Assembly (NCBI RefSeq): GCF_030406325.1
Contig: NZ_JAUEQY010000003.1
Span: 416,029 to 480,028, forward strand
Reading direction: 5' to 3'
Length of the DNA: 64,000 bases
From: Actinomadura sp. DC4
GTDB lineage: Bacteria; Actinomycetota; Actinomycetes; Streptosporangiales; Streptosporangiaceae
Shown piece after piece: positions 28,945 through 37,230 of the stretch. The translations under genes and the position numbers were made by a program. The notes under the pieces were generated by a model. That model was not told where the DNA came from and ran no database searches. It saw only the letters and a program-made list of their open reading frames with translations. Within the stretch, counting starts at the first letter, position 1; each line of letters begins with the position of its first letter.

Positions 28945-29012
28945 GCAGTCTTGGACTGCGTTAGGAGGACCATAAAGCGGGTCATCGTACAAACGCAAGT
29001 TCTGACTGCGTT
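28945..29012. promoter_or_regulatory. Two related operator sites between the MFS and TetR genes
   Basis: Site 1 is GCAGTC-TTG-GACTGC (28945-28959) followed by GTTA. Site 2 is AACGCA-N9-TGCGTT (28992-29012). Both contain GACTGCGTTA in the same orientation, about 50 bp apart. They are the likely binding sites of the divergent TetR regulator, one near each promoter. Confidence 0.65.
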
Positions 29013-29024
29013 AAGGTGGAGGGC

Positions 29025-29591
29025 ATGGACGAGCGACTGCGAGCCCGGCGGCCCGGCGGGCGCAGCGCCCGCGTCCGCGCGGCGGTGCACCAGGCCGTCA
29101 CCGACCTGGTCAGCGAACGCGGCTACGGCAACTTCGCCGTCGGCGAGGTCGCAGCCCGCGCAGGCGTGGCCGACACCAGCGTCTACCGCCGGTGGGGCAA
29201 CCTGGAAGCCCTGCTCTCCGACGTGGCGATCACACGCCTCACCGCGCAGTCGCCGATGCCCGACACCGGCAGCCTGGCCGGCGACCTGCGCACTTACGCG
29301 GCCAACGTGGCCCGTGAGGTCACCGGACCCGACGGCCTGGCGGTGCTGCGCCTGACCGTCGCCCTGTCCGGCAAAGGCCAACCGGGCCTGCAGGCGCGTG
29401 ACGACTTCCTCGCCGAACGCACCCGGCAACTCCAGACCATGCTCGACCGCGCTCGCGAACGCGGCGAACACCCGCCCGACGCGCTGGGAGTGGTCGACCA
29501 CATCCTGGCCCCGATGTACATCCGCGTCCTGTTCGGCGCCGGCCCGCTCACCCCGGACTACGTCGACGGGCTGGTCGACCGATTGCTATGA
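29025..29591 (+). CDS. TetR family regulator of the efflux pump
   Basis: 188 residues. The DNA-binding domain is at about 12-65 (RSARVRAAVHQAVTDLVSERG, FAVGEVAARAGVADTSVYRRWGN split over helices 2-3). The ligand domain ends PDYVDGLVDRLL. ATG 29025 with GGTGGAGG upstream is preferred over a GTG at 29016. It faces the MFS gene. Sequence decay begins right after its stop. Confidence 0.88.
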   Translation: MDERLRARRPGGRSARVRAAVHQAVTDLVSERGYGNFAVGEVAARAGVADTSVYRRWGNLEALLSDVAITRLTAQSPMPDTGSLAGDLRTYAANVAREVTGPDGLAVLRLTVALSGKGQPGLQARDDFLAERTRQLQTMLDRARERGEHPPDALGVVDHILAPMYIRVLFGAGPLTPDYVDGLVDRLL

Positions 29592-29637
29592 CCTCAACCT
29601 GAGCCCTGCGAGAGGTTCGGCGTCTGCATGGCGGCCC

Positions 29638-29706
29638 CTGATGCCGCTGATCGAGGCGATCCCGCCGGTACGAGGCAAGATCGGCCGGCCACGCCGGCGC
29701 CCCGAC
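29638..29706 (+). mobile_element. IS5-family transposase fragment
   Basis: Twenty-three codons read LMPLIEAIPPVRGKIGRPRR followed by RPD. This matches the conserved stretch of IS5/IS1182-like DDE transposases around the second catalytic region (usual text: LLDAIPPVRGKRGRPRRRPD). No flanking transposase sequence or terminal repeat remains. It is a fossil of an insertion beside the TetR gene. Confidence 0.65.
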
Positions 29707-29711
29707 TCCCG

Positions 29712-30090
29712 ACGGAGACGGACCCCCACGCCATCCTGGACCGGTTGGGCGACCCGCGGAAGATCGCCGATGAGGGGCGCCGCCGGTTCGGCCTGCCCGA
29801 GGCGACGGCCGGCCCGCTGGAGATCGCCGTACTGCTCGCCATGACCGCCGGCGCGATCGCGCTCCCCTGACTGCCCGCCGGTCCGGCGATCAGCGTCCTG
29901 CTCCTGTCGCGGTCACCGTGCTGGACCCGCCGCGCGAAACACGTCGGCGGCCACCTTCCACCCGGCGCCGCGATCACACTGACGGCGGCGAGCCACCCGC
30001 TCGGCTCATCAATCGGCCTGAGCGCACTGGCGGCCCTGATCGTCGCCGGGCCGGTCGCGCCGGTCACCGGCGCGGGTCACCTGGCCGTAC
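29712..30090 (+). pseudogene. Decayed HAAS/DUF1700-type membrane protein
   Basis: From 29712 the frame reads TETDPHAILDRLGDPRKIAD and then GPLEIAVLLAMTAGAIALP before a stop. The first part matches the HAAS signalling-domain motif (AILDRLGDPxxIA). After the stop, sequence in other frames still resembles a membrane protein tail (VLLLSRSPCWTRRAKHVGGH, then PPGAAITL). The gene has lost its start and has several frame breaks. Confidence 0.5.
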
Positions 30091-30270
30091 GGCCGGGCCG
30101 CCGGCCACGACCGCTCGCCTGGGCCGGCGGGACGGCGGTCCCGCGCGTTCAGCGGATGACCCGCGCGGGACGGCCGGTTGCCGACCGGCCGGCCGTCCGG
30201 CACCGCAGCGGGTCCCGGGACCAGGACGCCTACGTCGGCCCGCAACGCTCCGTCATTCACGCCGAGCCGG

Positions 30271-30507
30271 GTCATCCTCGCCGGGCTGCCGGTGATCATC
30301 ACAGTGTCGGTGATCATCCAGGTCGGCGGCTTCAGGATGACGAAGAAACGTGTCTTCAGAATGGCTCCTCTGCAGCACCACTTCGAGCTTTCCGGCTGGG
30401 CCGAGACCACCATCGTGGTGCGGTCCTGGCTGATCTCGGCGCTCTGCGTGGCCATCGGCCTCAGTCTCTTCTACCTGGACAACCCGCGTCCTTCCTTCCT
30501 CGGGTGA
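30271..30507 (+). pseudogene. 3' fragment of mraY (phospho-MurNAc-pentapeptide transferase)
   Basis: Seventy-eight codons match the C-terminus of Mra[17 protein letters not shown], then [20 protein letters not shown] and [20 protein letters not shown]. The HHFE block and last helix are recognisable. Nothing upstream resembles the other 280 residues, so the fragment cannot be active. No murein gene lies nearby, so this is a transposed or duplicated remnant rather than the chromosomal dcw copy. Confidence 0.75.
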
Positions 30508-31400
30508 CCGAGCGGCATGAGCAGGTGGCCGCCTCACACGTCGCGGGTCCCGGACCGCACCACCTCTTCGGGTCGTGCTGGACCACCTGACGCATGGCCC
30601 GGTCAGACAGGGGGATGGACAGAGCTACGGACCTGCGCCGCCGTCGGCGGTGACATGGACACCAGCGCGGCGATCGTGTGCGGCGCCATCGCGGCGTGCA
30701 CTCCCGGCAGTCCGGCCATCTGGCTGCAACACCGCGAACCGCTACCGGCATGGTTCGGCCACGTTGCCTGGCCGCCATCGGCCGTTACATCATCGGCTGG
30801 CGCCGTGGGCCCGCTCGGGTGAACACCGACTCCACGGCCTTCTTCCTGACCCCCGTCAACGGCAACGCCAGGTCGGTCCGTGTCGGATCGCTGAGGAACC
30901 GCGCCCCTACATCCGGCACCATTCCCCCGTGGCAAGGCGCCGGAACCCCGGTGGATGAGACGGTGGCCTCCGTTCCGGGCATCCGTGGCAGCTTCGTAGC
31001 CGATGGCGTCGGTTTCAGATGGAAGTCCAGCTCCCGTAGCGACGGCCGATTCTGCGTGGAAGTGGCCGAACTAGGAGTTCGGTCCGTCCACGGCCGGAGA
31101 TCATGATCGACTGGTCGTACGGCGGCGTTTCCGAGGTGGTGTGATGCGGGTGCTCCGGCGCCGGGCGGGTGCTTCGGGGCCGTCGCCGACCGGATCGGTC
31201 TCGTCCTGATGGACGCCGCCGAGGCGGCTCTCGTGGCCGTGATCGTGCCGGGTGAGTTGCTGGGCGATGTCAACGGGTTACGGCTTACCGGGTGTGAGGT
31301 GAACGAGGGCCGGTGGTTCGTGCGCGCGCAGCGGATACTCGACCCCACCTGACCGCACGGCGGGTTTGTGGAACGGTCCAGCCGAAATAGAGTCGAGGGT
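30508..31400. other. Gene-poor stretch with short remnants
   Basis: No intact gene of recognisable family. Besides the DUF397 remnant (31011-31106), one short plus frame at 31209-31352 (MDAAEAALVAVIVPGELLGD, 47 residues) has coding-like third positions but no ribosome site or family. The rest looks like decayed sequence with frames broken every 100-300 bp. Confidence 0.5.
31011..31106 (+). pseudogene. DUF397 protein remnant
   Basis: GFRWKSSSRSDGRFCVEVAEL keeps the core of DUF397 (W-K-S-S, then C-V-E-V-A), but the usual VRDSKDP and the C-terminal half are lost and the frame ends at 31106. DUF397 genes normally follow an XRE regulator, which is absent here. Confidence 0.5.
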
Positions 31401-32339
31401 ATGGAGGCCAGCGCCTGTGACGTCAGGCCGCGGATCGGGGTTTCGAGCTGTCTGCTCGGCGAGCCGGTCCGCTACAACGGCGGGCACAGCCGCAGCCGGT
31501 TCCTCACCGACGTGCTCGCGGCGTACGTCGACTGGGTGCCGTACTGCCCGGAGATGGAGATCGGGCTGGGTACGCCGCGCGAGACGCTGCGGCTCACCGA
31601 CGCCGGGCGGCTGATCGCCCACAGTGGCGCCCCCGACCACACCGACGCGATGGCCGCGCTGCCGCTGCCGGTGGGCCTGGACGGCTACGTCTTCAAGGCC
31701 AAGTCGCCGAGCTGCGGCATCCACGGGATCCCCCGCTACGCCGGCTCCGGGCAGCCCGCCGACCGCCGGGGCAAGGGCGTGTACGCCGAACGGCTGATGG
31801 AGGCGGACCCGCTGCTGCCGGTCGAGGACGAGGGACGGCTGAACGACGCGGTGCTGCGCGAGGCGTTCGTCGAGCGTATCTTCGCCGGGGCACGGCTGCG
31901 CAAGTTGTTCGGCGACGGCTGGCGCCCCCGTGACCTGGTCGCCTTCCACTCCCGCCACAAGCTCCAGCTTCTCGCGCACGACCCGGAGGGGTACCGCGCC
32001 GCCGGGCGGGTCGTGGCGCAGGCCGGGACACGGCCGCGCGCCGAGACCGAGGAGGAGTACGGCGCGGTGTTCCGCGCGGCGCTGGCGCACAAGGCGACGC
32101 GCGGTATGCACGCCAACGCGCTTCAGCACGCATTCAGCCAGATCAGCGAGCTGCTCGACGACACGCGGCGGCACGACATCCTGGCCAGCGTCGAGTCCTT
32201 CCGTACCGGGGACACCCCGCTCAGCGTGCCGGTCGCGCTGCTGAGCCACCACGCCCATGCCGAGGCCGTCGCCTGGACCGCCGAGCAGACCTACCTCGCG
32301 CCGTTCCCCGCAGGGCTACGGCTCCGGCATCACCTGTAG
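31401..32339 (+). CDS. DUF523 and DUF1722 domain protein
   Basis: 312 residues. The N-terminal DUF523 part (about 10-150) has IGVSSCLLGEPVRYNGGHSR, YCPEMEIGLGTPRE and FKAKSPSCGIHG with conserved Cys that could bind metal or act as redox residues. The C-terminal DUF1722 part (about 185-310) has LVAFHSRHKLQLLAHDP and LAHKATRGMHANALQHAF. Fusions of this kind are linked to DNA photolyase or stress genes in other bacteria, but none is here. Start uncertain; an upstream GTG at 31368 is possible. Confidence 0.8.
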   Translation: MEASACDVRPRIGVSSCLLGEPVRYNGGHSRSRFLTDVLAAYVDWVPYCPEMEIGLGTPRETLRLTDAGRLIAHSGAPDHTDAMAALPLPVGLDGYVFKAKSPSCGIHGIPRYAGSGQPADRRGKGVYAERLMEADPLLPVEDEGRLNDAVLREAFVERIFAGARLRKLFGDGWRPRDLVAFHSRHKLQLLAHDPEGYRAAGRVVAQAGTRPRAETEEEYGAVFRAALAHKATRGMHANALQHAFSQISELLDDTRRHDILASVESFRTGDTPLSVPVALLSHHAHAEAVAWTAEQTYLAPFPAGLRLRHHL

Positions 32340-32690
32340 CGGGCCGCACTCTCACCGCTCGCTGGCACGCCGAACATCCGGCGGTACTCCCGGCTGAACG
32401 GCGACGGGCTGTCATCGCCGACCGCGAACCCCACGCCCGCGACGTCGCCCGGCTCGGCGAGCAGGCGCACCCGCGCCTCGTGCAGGCGGATCCGCTTCTG
32501 GAACTGGACCGGCGTCATCGAGGTCACCGTACGGAAGTGGCGGTGGAACGAGGAGACGCTCATCGCGGCCGGCCCGGCGAGGTCCTCGAAGCGCAGCGTC
32601 TCGTCGTCGTGGCGGCGGATCCAGCGGATCGCGCGGGCCAGGTGGGCGATCCGGCTGTCGGCCAGCCCGATCTGCCGTACGGCCGCGCCC
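32330..32690 (-). pseudogene. AraC-family regulator, N-terminal half deleted
   Basis: The minus strand encodes an intact AraC C-terminal domain: IAHLARAIRWIRRHDDETLR, MSVSSFHRHFRTVTSMTPVQ and VAGVGFAVGDDSPSPFSREY up to a stop at 32330. The N-terminal arm expected for this YkgA-like type (about 150 residues) is missing. At about 32690 the homology stops abruptly and the opposite strand becomes an aldo/keto reductase. The 3' end overlaps the DUF523 gene by 10 bp. Confidence 0.8.
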
Positions 32691-33146
32691 TGGGCGTCCT
32701 GCCGTGGAGCCCGCTGCGCGGCGGCCAGCTCTCGGGCAAGTACGTGCGGGACGGCGCGCCCGCCGCGAGCCCGCGGTCCGAGCTCGTGCCCGGCCCGTCC
32801 GGGCGGGACTGGGACGTGATCGAGGCGGTCGCGCGGGTCGCGGCCGAGCTCGGCGTCGGGTCGGCGGAGGTGGCGCTGGCCTGGGTACGCGGCCGGGCCG
32901 CCGTCACCTCGTGCCTGGTCGGCGCGCGTACGGTCGAGCAGCTGCGCGCGAACCTGGCGTCGCTGGAGGTGACCCTCACGCCCGGGCAGGCCCGCCGCGC
33001 TGGAGGCGGTCTCCACGCCCGCGCTCGACTTCCCGGCCGCCATCACCGCGGGTCCAGGGCCGATGCTCGGCTTCGGCGGGACGAGCGTGGACGGCGTCGA
33101 ACTCCCGGTGTGGCCGTCGCTGCTCACCAGCCCGGCTCGTTACTGA
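32690..33146 (+). pseudogene. Aldo/keto reductase, N-terminal half deleted and frameshifted
   Basis: Starting at the AraC break, the plus strand reads GVLPWSPLRGGQLSGKYVRD and ELGVGSAEVALAWVRGRAAV, then VTSCLVGARTVEQL. This is the C-terminal half of an AKR. Near 32998 the frame shifts; the true end (LEAVSTPALDFPAAITAGPG to LLTSPARY) lies in another frame. The catalytic Tyr/Lys half is absent. With the AraC remnant it marks one deletion that removed both facing 5' halves of a divergent pair. Confidence 0.82.
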
Positions 33147-33844
33147 GCCTCGGCGCGTTCGGCCAGGTAGGTGTCGAGTTCGGACGCTCCCCGGAGCATC
33201 GCGCGGCCGCGGGCGGTGAGGCGGGCGCGCCAGTCATTCAGCGTGGCCTCCAGCGGCTCCACGCCGCCGGCCGTCCGTACCTGGGCGATCAGCGGGGCGA
33301 TCTGGCTCAGCGGGTGGCCGCCGCGGCGGAGCTGGTGGGCCAGGTGGGCGTCGCGTACGTCGGCGGGCGAGTAGACGCGGTAGCCGGTCCGCGGGTCGCG
33401 GCGCGGCGTGATCAGGCCGGCCTGTTCCCACTTGCGCAGGGTCGCGGGGCGGACGCCCAGCCGCCGGGCCAGGGGGCCGACGAAGGTCGTTCCCGGTCCG
33501 GCCGGAGGGGACGGCGCGAGGTCGCGGAGGGCCTGCTCGACGGCGGCGAGGGTTCGCCGGTCGCCGAGGAGTTGCTCGTGGCTCTCGTCGATCAGCGTGA
33601 GGGCCTCCTCGACCGCGTCCTCGTTGACGGCGCTCATGATCGCCGTCGCCGTCTGGTGGCCGTGGGCCGGGATCAGCGCGACGAAGGCGCGCAGGGCCAG
33701 GGCGTGCAGCGGCGTGTAGATCCGGTACCCGTGCGCGGTACGCCCGGCCGGGGGCAGGATGCCGGCGTCCTCGTAGTTGCGTACGGCCTGCGAGGAGAGG
33801 CCGTGTTCGCGCGCGAGGTCGACGGGCCGCAGTCGCGTGGCCAT
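33140..33844 (-). CDS. Double-MerR (TioE-like) transcriptional regulator
   Basis: 234 residues with two MerR winged helices. The first is at about 5-70 (RPVDLAREHGLSSQAVRNYE, GYRIYTPLHALALRAFVALI). The second is at about 130-200 (GPLARRLGVRPATLRKWEQ, GYRVYSPADVRDAHLAHQLR). This tandem arrangement matches TioE-type regulators. No effector Cys cluster is present. Its start overlaps the GlxA-like stop by one base, so it is the second gene of a two-regulator transcript. Confidence 0.85.
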   Translation of the reverse strand: MATRLRPVDLAREHGLSSQAVRNYEDAGILPPAGRTAHGYRIYTPLHALALRAFVALIPAHGHQTATAIMSAVNEDAVEEALTLIDESHEQLLGDRRTLAAVEQALRDLAPSPPAGPGTTFVGPLARRLGVRPATLRKWEQAGLITPRRDPRTGYRVYSPADVRDAHLAHQLRRGGHPLSQIAPLIAQVRTAGGVEPLEATLNDWRARLTARGRAMLRGASELDTYLAERAEAQ

Positions 33845-34794
33845 CAGGCGCGGAAGGCGCGGCGGTAGGCGGACGGTGACGTGCGCATGGCCCGTACGAA
33901 GTGGGAGCGGTAGGTGACCGGGCTGGCGAACCCGACCGTACGGGCGATCTCCTCGACCGGCGTCGCGGTCTTCTCCAGCAGCGGCAGGCTCGCCTGGACG
34001 CGCTGGGCGATCAGCCAGCGCGTGGGGCTCGTGCCGGTGCAGCGGGCGAAGTGCCGGAGGTACGTGCGGGAGGACATGTGCGCGCGGCGGGCCAGCGTCT
34101 CGACCCTGATCTCCTCCCGGAGGTTGGCCAGGACCCAGGTCATGGTCTGGGTGATCCGGTCGTCGTCGAGGTCGTACGGCACCGGTGCCTCGATGAACTG
34201 GGCCTGCCCGCCCTCGCGGTGCGGCGCGATCACCAGCCGCCGCGCCACCGCGTTGGCGATGCTCGGCCCGTGGTCCTGGCGCACGAGGTGCAGGCAGAGG
34301 TCCAGGCCCGCCGCGCTGCCGGCGCTGGTGAGGACGTTCCCGTCGTCGATGTAGAGGACGTCCGGATCCACCCGTACGAGCGGGAAACGGCGGCGGAGCA
34401 GCTCGGTGTACTGCCAGTGCGTGGCCGCCCGCCGGCCGTCCAGCAGCCCGGCGGCGGCCAGGGCGAACGCTCCGGAGCAGATGGAGACGACGCGGGCGCC
34501 CCGGTCGCGGGCCAGGCGCAGCGCCGCGACCAGCTCGGGCGAGCAGTCGGCCCGTACGTCGCTGACGCCCGGCACGATCACGGTGGCGGCGGAGGCGAAG
34601 ACGTCCAGGCCGTGCTCGGTGTCGATCTTCGCGCCGCCGACGATGCGCAGAGGACCGGGGCGTTCGGCGCAGAGGGTCAGGTCGTACCAGGGAACGCCCA
34701 GCTCGGGACGTGGCAGGCCGAACACCTCGGTGACGATCCCGGTCTCGAACGGCGACATGCCCTCGTAGGCGAGCACCGCGACCGTACGCTTCAT
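33844..34794 (-). CDS. GlxA-type regulator (DJ-1/PfpI domain plus AraC HTH)
   Basis: 316 residues. The DJ-1/PfpI-like domain is at about 1-185 (TVAVLAYEGMSPFETGIVTE, VVSICSGAFALAAAGLLDGR with the nucleophile-elbow Cys). The AraC HTH is at about 215-315 (LARRAHMSSRTYLRHFARCT, VEEIARTVGFASPVTYRSHF). Such proteins activate amine or arginine metabolism genes in other bacteria; the target here is unknown. Translationally coupled to the double-MerR gene. Confidence 0.88.
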   Translation of the reverse strand: MKRTVAVLAYEGMSPFETGIVTEVFGLPRPELGVPWYDLTLCAERPGPLRIVGGAKIDTEHGLDVFASAATVIVPGVSDVRADCSPELVAALRLARDRGARVVSICSGAFALAAAGLLDGRRAATHWQYTELLRRRFPLVRVDPDVLYIDDGNVLTSAGSAAGLDLCLHLVRQDHGPSIANAVARRLVIAPHREGGQAQFIEAPVPYDLDDDRITQTMTWVLANLREEIRVETLARRAHMSSRTYLRHFARCTGTSPTRWLIAQRVQASLPLLEKTATPVEEIARTVGFASPVTYRSHFVRAMRTSPSAYRRAFRA

Positions 34795-34865
34795 GGCGGG
34801 ATCTTATCGATCGGCGACGTTTCCGCCACTTCTCCGGCCGCGGGCCGCCCGCGACCATCTCTGTC

Positions 34866-35288
34866 ATGCCATCTTCCGCCGAACGCCACTTCGCCGAGCG
34901 CCTCGCCTTCGAGACCGACGTCTCCGACGTCCACGCCGGCCTGGAGGCCGGGACGCCCGGCCTGGTCGTGGTCGACTCCCGCAGCGCCGAGTCCTGGGAC
35001 CAGGGCCACCTGCCCGGCGCCGTCCATCTGCCGACCGCGTCGATCGCCGCGCGCGCGCCGTCCCTGGTCCCGGCCGGGACGAGCGTCGTGACGTACTGCT
35101 GGGGGCCGGGATGCAACGGCGCGGTCCGTGCCGCGCTGGCCTTCGCCCGCCTCGGGTACCAGGTCAAGGAGATGATCGGGGGTTATGAGTACTGGGTGCG
35201 GGAGGGGTTCGCGGTGCAGACCGCGAGCGGGCGCGTCGTGCGGCCCGCCGATCCGCTGACCGCGCCGGCCGACGCCTGCGGCTGCTGA
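34866..35288 (+). CDS. Rhodanese-like domain protein
   Basis: 140 residues. VVVDSRSAESWDQGHLPGAV is the first CH2-type motif, and VVTYCWGPGCNGAVRAALAF contains two Cys, the first being the likely sulfur acceptor. It ends in ACGC, an extra Cys pair. It probably transfers sulfane sulfur in the cytosol. Divergent from the GlxA-like gene across 71 bp. The ribosome site is weak. Confidence 0.87.
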   Translation: MPSSAERHFAERLAFETDVSDVHAGLEAGTPGLVVVDSRSAESWDQGHLPGAVHLPTASIAARAPSLVPAGTSVVTYCWGPGCNGAVRAALAFARLGYQVKEMIGGYEYWVREGFAVQTASGRVVRPADPLTAPADACGC

Positions 35289-35346
35289 TCACACCTCCGG
35301 CGAAACGGGGATGCGGTACGTACGGCCGCCGGTCAGGATGACCGTC

Positions 35347-36348
35347 ATGAGGCTTCTTGTACTGGGTGGAACGCAGCATGTCGGACGGGCCGTCGTCGAG
35401 ACGGCGCTGGCGCGGGGCGACGTCGTCACGACGGTCAACCGGGGGCTGACCCGGGCCGCCGCGCCCGGCGTCGAGGCGCTGACGGCGGACCGTACCGACG
35501 TCGCCGCGCTGCGCCTCGCGCTCGCGGGCCGGGAGTGGGACGCCGTGATCGACACCTGGAGCGGCGCGCCGCGGGTGGTCCGCGACGCGGCGGAGCTGCT
35601 CGCCGGGCGGGCCGGACACTACGGGTACGTGTCCAGCCGGTCGGTGTACGCCTGGCCGATGCCGCTGGGCGCCGACGAGAGCGCGCCGCTGGCCGGCGGA
35701 GACGCCGACGACTCCACCGACGACGACTACGCCGCCGCCAAACGGGGCGGAGAGCTGGCCGCGCTCCGGGCCTTCGGCGACCGGGCGCTGCTCGCCCGCG
35801 CGGGCCTGATCCTCGGCCCGTACGAGAACGTGGGCCGGATGCCATGGTGGCTGCGCCGGATCTCGCGCGGCGGGCGGGTGCTGGCCCCGGAGCGGTCCCG
35901 GCCGCTGCAGTACATCGACGCGCGCGACCTGGCCGCCTGGATGCTCTCGGCCGCCTCGCGCGGGATCGGGGGCGCCTTCAACGCGGTCGGCCGCCCGGGG
36001 ATCTGCACGATGGGCGAGCTGCTGGAGGAGGCCGTACGGGTGACCGGGTCGGACGCCGAACTCGTCTGGGTCTCCCCCTCGGTGATCGAGAAGGCGGGCA
36101 TCAGCCCGTGGACCGAACTGCCGATCTGGCTGCCCCAGGACGAGGAGTACGGCGGGATGCACGACGCGGACGTCTCGGCGGCGTACGAGAACGGGCTCAC
36201 CTGCCGCCCGATGCCCGAGACGATCGCCGACACGTGGGCCTGGCTCCAGGCCGAGGGCGACCCGGCACCACGCCCGGACCGCCCGCCGCTCGGCCTCGAC
36301 CCCGCCAAGGAGCAGCGCGTCCTCGACGAGATCGCCGGTGACCGATGA
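35347..36348 (+). CDS. NAD-dependent epimerase/dehydratase family protein
   Basis: 333 residues. MRLLVLGGTQHVGRAVVETA is a glycine-rich nucleotide-binding start of the isoflavone-reductase/CSP41-like SDR type. GHYGYVSSRSVYAW and DDDYAAAKRGGEL hold the putative active site (Y-x-x-x-K). QYIDARDLAAWMLSAASRGI is typical of this group. ATG 35347 has AGGA upstream; ATG 35338 is possible. The stop overlaps the dipeptidase remnant start by 4 bp, showing a former operon. Confidence 0.82.
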   Translation: MRLLVLGGTQHVGRAVVETALARGDVVTTVNRGLTRAAAPGVEALTADRTDVAALRLALAGREWDAVIDTWSGAPRVVRDAAELLAGRAGHYGYVSSRSVYAWPMPLGADESAPLAGGDADDSTDDDYAAAKRGGELAALRAFGDRALLARAGLILGPYENVGRMPWWLRRISRGGRVLAPERSRPLQYIDARDLAAWMLSAASRGIGGAFNAVGRPGICTMGELLEEAVRVTGSDAELVWVSPSVIEKAGISPWTELPIWLPQDEEYGGMHDADVSAAYENGLTCRPMPETIADTWAWLQAEGDPAPRPDRPPLGLDPAKEQRVLDEIAGDR

Positions 36349-37174
36349 TGCTCTGGGACCAGCACTGCGCCCTGCCGCTGTCACCGTCCGCCGACGTCGC
36401 GGACCTGCTGCGGTTCCGTGAGATCGGGGCGGGCTTCATGTCCGTCAACGTCGGCTACGCGCCGAACGACGCGGACTCCACGCTGGCGATCCTGAAGTCG
36501 TTCCGGCGGCAGCTCTCCGACGACGAGCGGTTCCTCCTCGCCGCCTCCGCCGAGGACGTGCTCACCGCGCACGCGCAGGATCGCCTGGCGGTGGCGTTCG
36601 ACCTGGAGGACGCCAACCCGCTGGACGGCCGCCTCGACCTGGTCGGGCGCTACCACGAGCTGGGCGTACGGACGCTGGTGCCCACGTACAACTACCGCAA
36701 CGCGGCCGGGTCGGGGTGCATGGACGCCGACGACGGCGGCCTCACCGCGTACGGGCGAGATCTCGTGCGGGAGATTAACCGCGTCGGCATGGTCCCGGAC
36801 GGCTCGCACTGCAGCGCCCGTACGGGGCTGGACCTGTGCGAGGTGTCCACCCGGCCGGTGGTCTACAGCCACTCGTGCATGCGGTCGGTGTGGGAGCACG
36901 AACGGAACATCACCGACGAGCAGGCCAGGGCCCGGAGCACGTCGGCATCGGCACCGACTTCCCCTTCGACGCCACCGACCTCGACCGCGAGTTCGCCGAG
37001 AACCCGGAGTTGTTCCCCGAGAGTTACCGGCGATGGGGGCCGATCCGCTTCATGCCGCCCGAGGACCTCGCGCCTCTCGCGGACGCGCTGTCCGCGCGCG
37101 GCTACCCCGGCGAGGCGGTCCGGGGGATCCTCGGCGGCAACTTCCTTCGTGTCGCGCGGGAATCCTGGGCTTGA
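36345..37174 (+). pseudogene. Membrane dipeptidase (peptidase M19), internal deletion
   Basis: From ATG 36345 the frame reads an M19 N-terminus (WDQHCALPLSPSADVADLL, AVAFDLEDANPLDGRLDLVG, RPVVYSHSCMRSVWEHERNI). After DEQARA at about 36930, roughly 35-40 residues that normally follow are missing. Homology resumes out of frame with PEHVGIGTDFPFDATDLDRE to ILGGNFLRVARESWA at 37174. The junction lies in the GC run around 36925-36935. The loss removes part of the metal-binding barrel, so the product is inactive. Confidence 0.85.
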
Positions 37175-37202
37175 CATTGACGTCGGTGTCAAGGGATAGC
37201 GT
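37170..37202 (+). promoter_or_regulatory. MerR-type promoter with operator in a long spacer
   Basis: TTGACA (37171-37176) and TAGCGT (37197-37202) are 20 bp apart, longer than the 17 bp optimum. CTTGACA-N10-TGTCAAG (37170-37193) is a perfect dyad in the spacer. This over-long spacer with central dyad is the hallmark of promoters twisted into shape by MerR/SoxR-type activators. It lies 28 bp before the merR start. Confidence 0.75.
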
Positions 37203-37230
37203 CGCTGACGCCACTGATCAGGGAGGATCG

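Noticed and set aside
30271..30507. Nucleoside-antibiotic biosynthetic cluster around the mraY fragment
   Set aside because: No biosynthetic enzyme, tailoring enzyme or dedicated exporter of such a cluster lies nearby; the fragment is isolated.
32480..33868. Intact 462-residue plus-strand protein
   Set aside because: Only about 32690-33000 matches an aldo/keto reductase; the flanks are antisense of AraC and MerR genes.
33845..35167. Apparent extension of the double-MerR protein into a 675-residue chain
   Set aside because: The added part is the wrong frame of the GlxA-like gene, which has full family motifs and its own start and stop.
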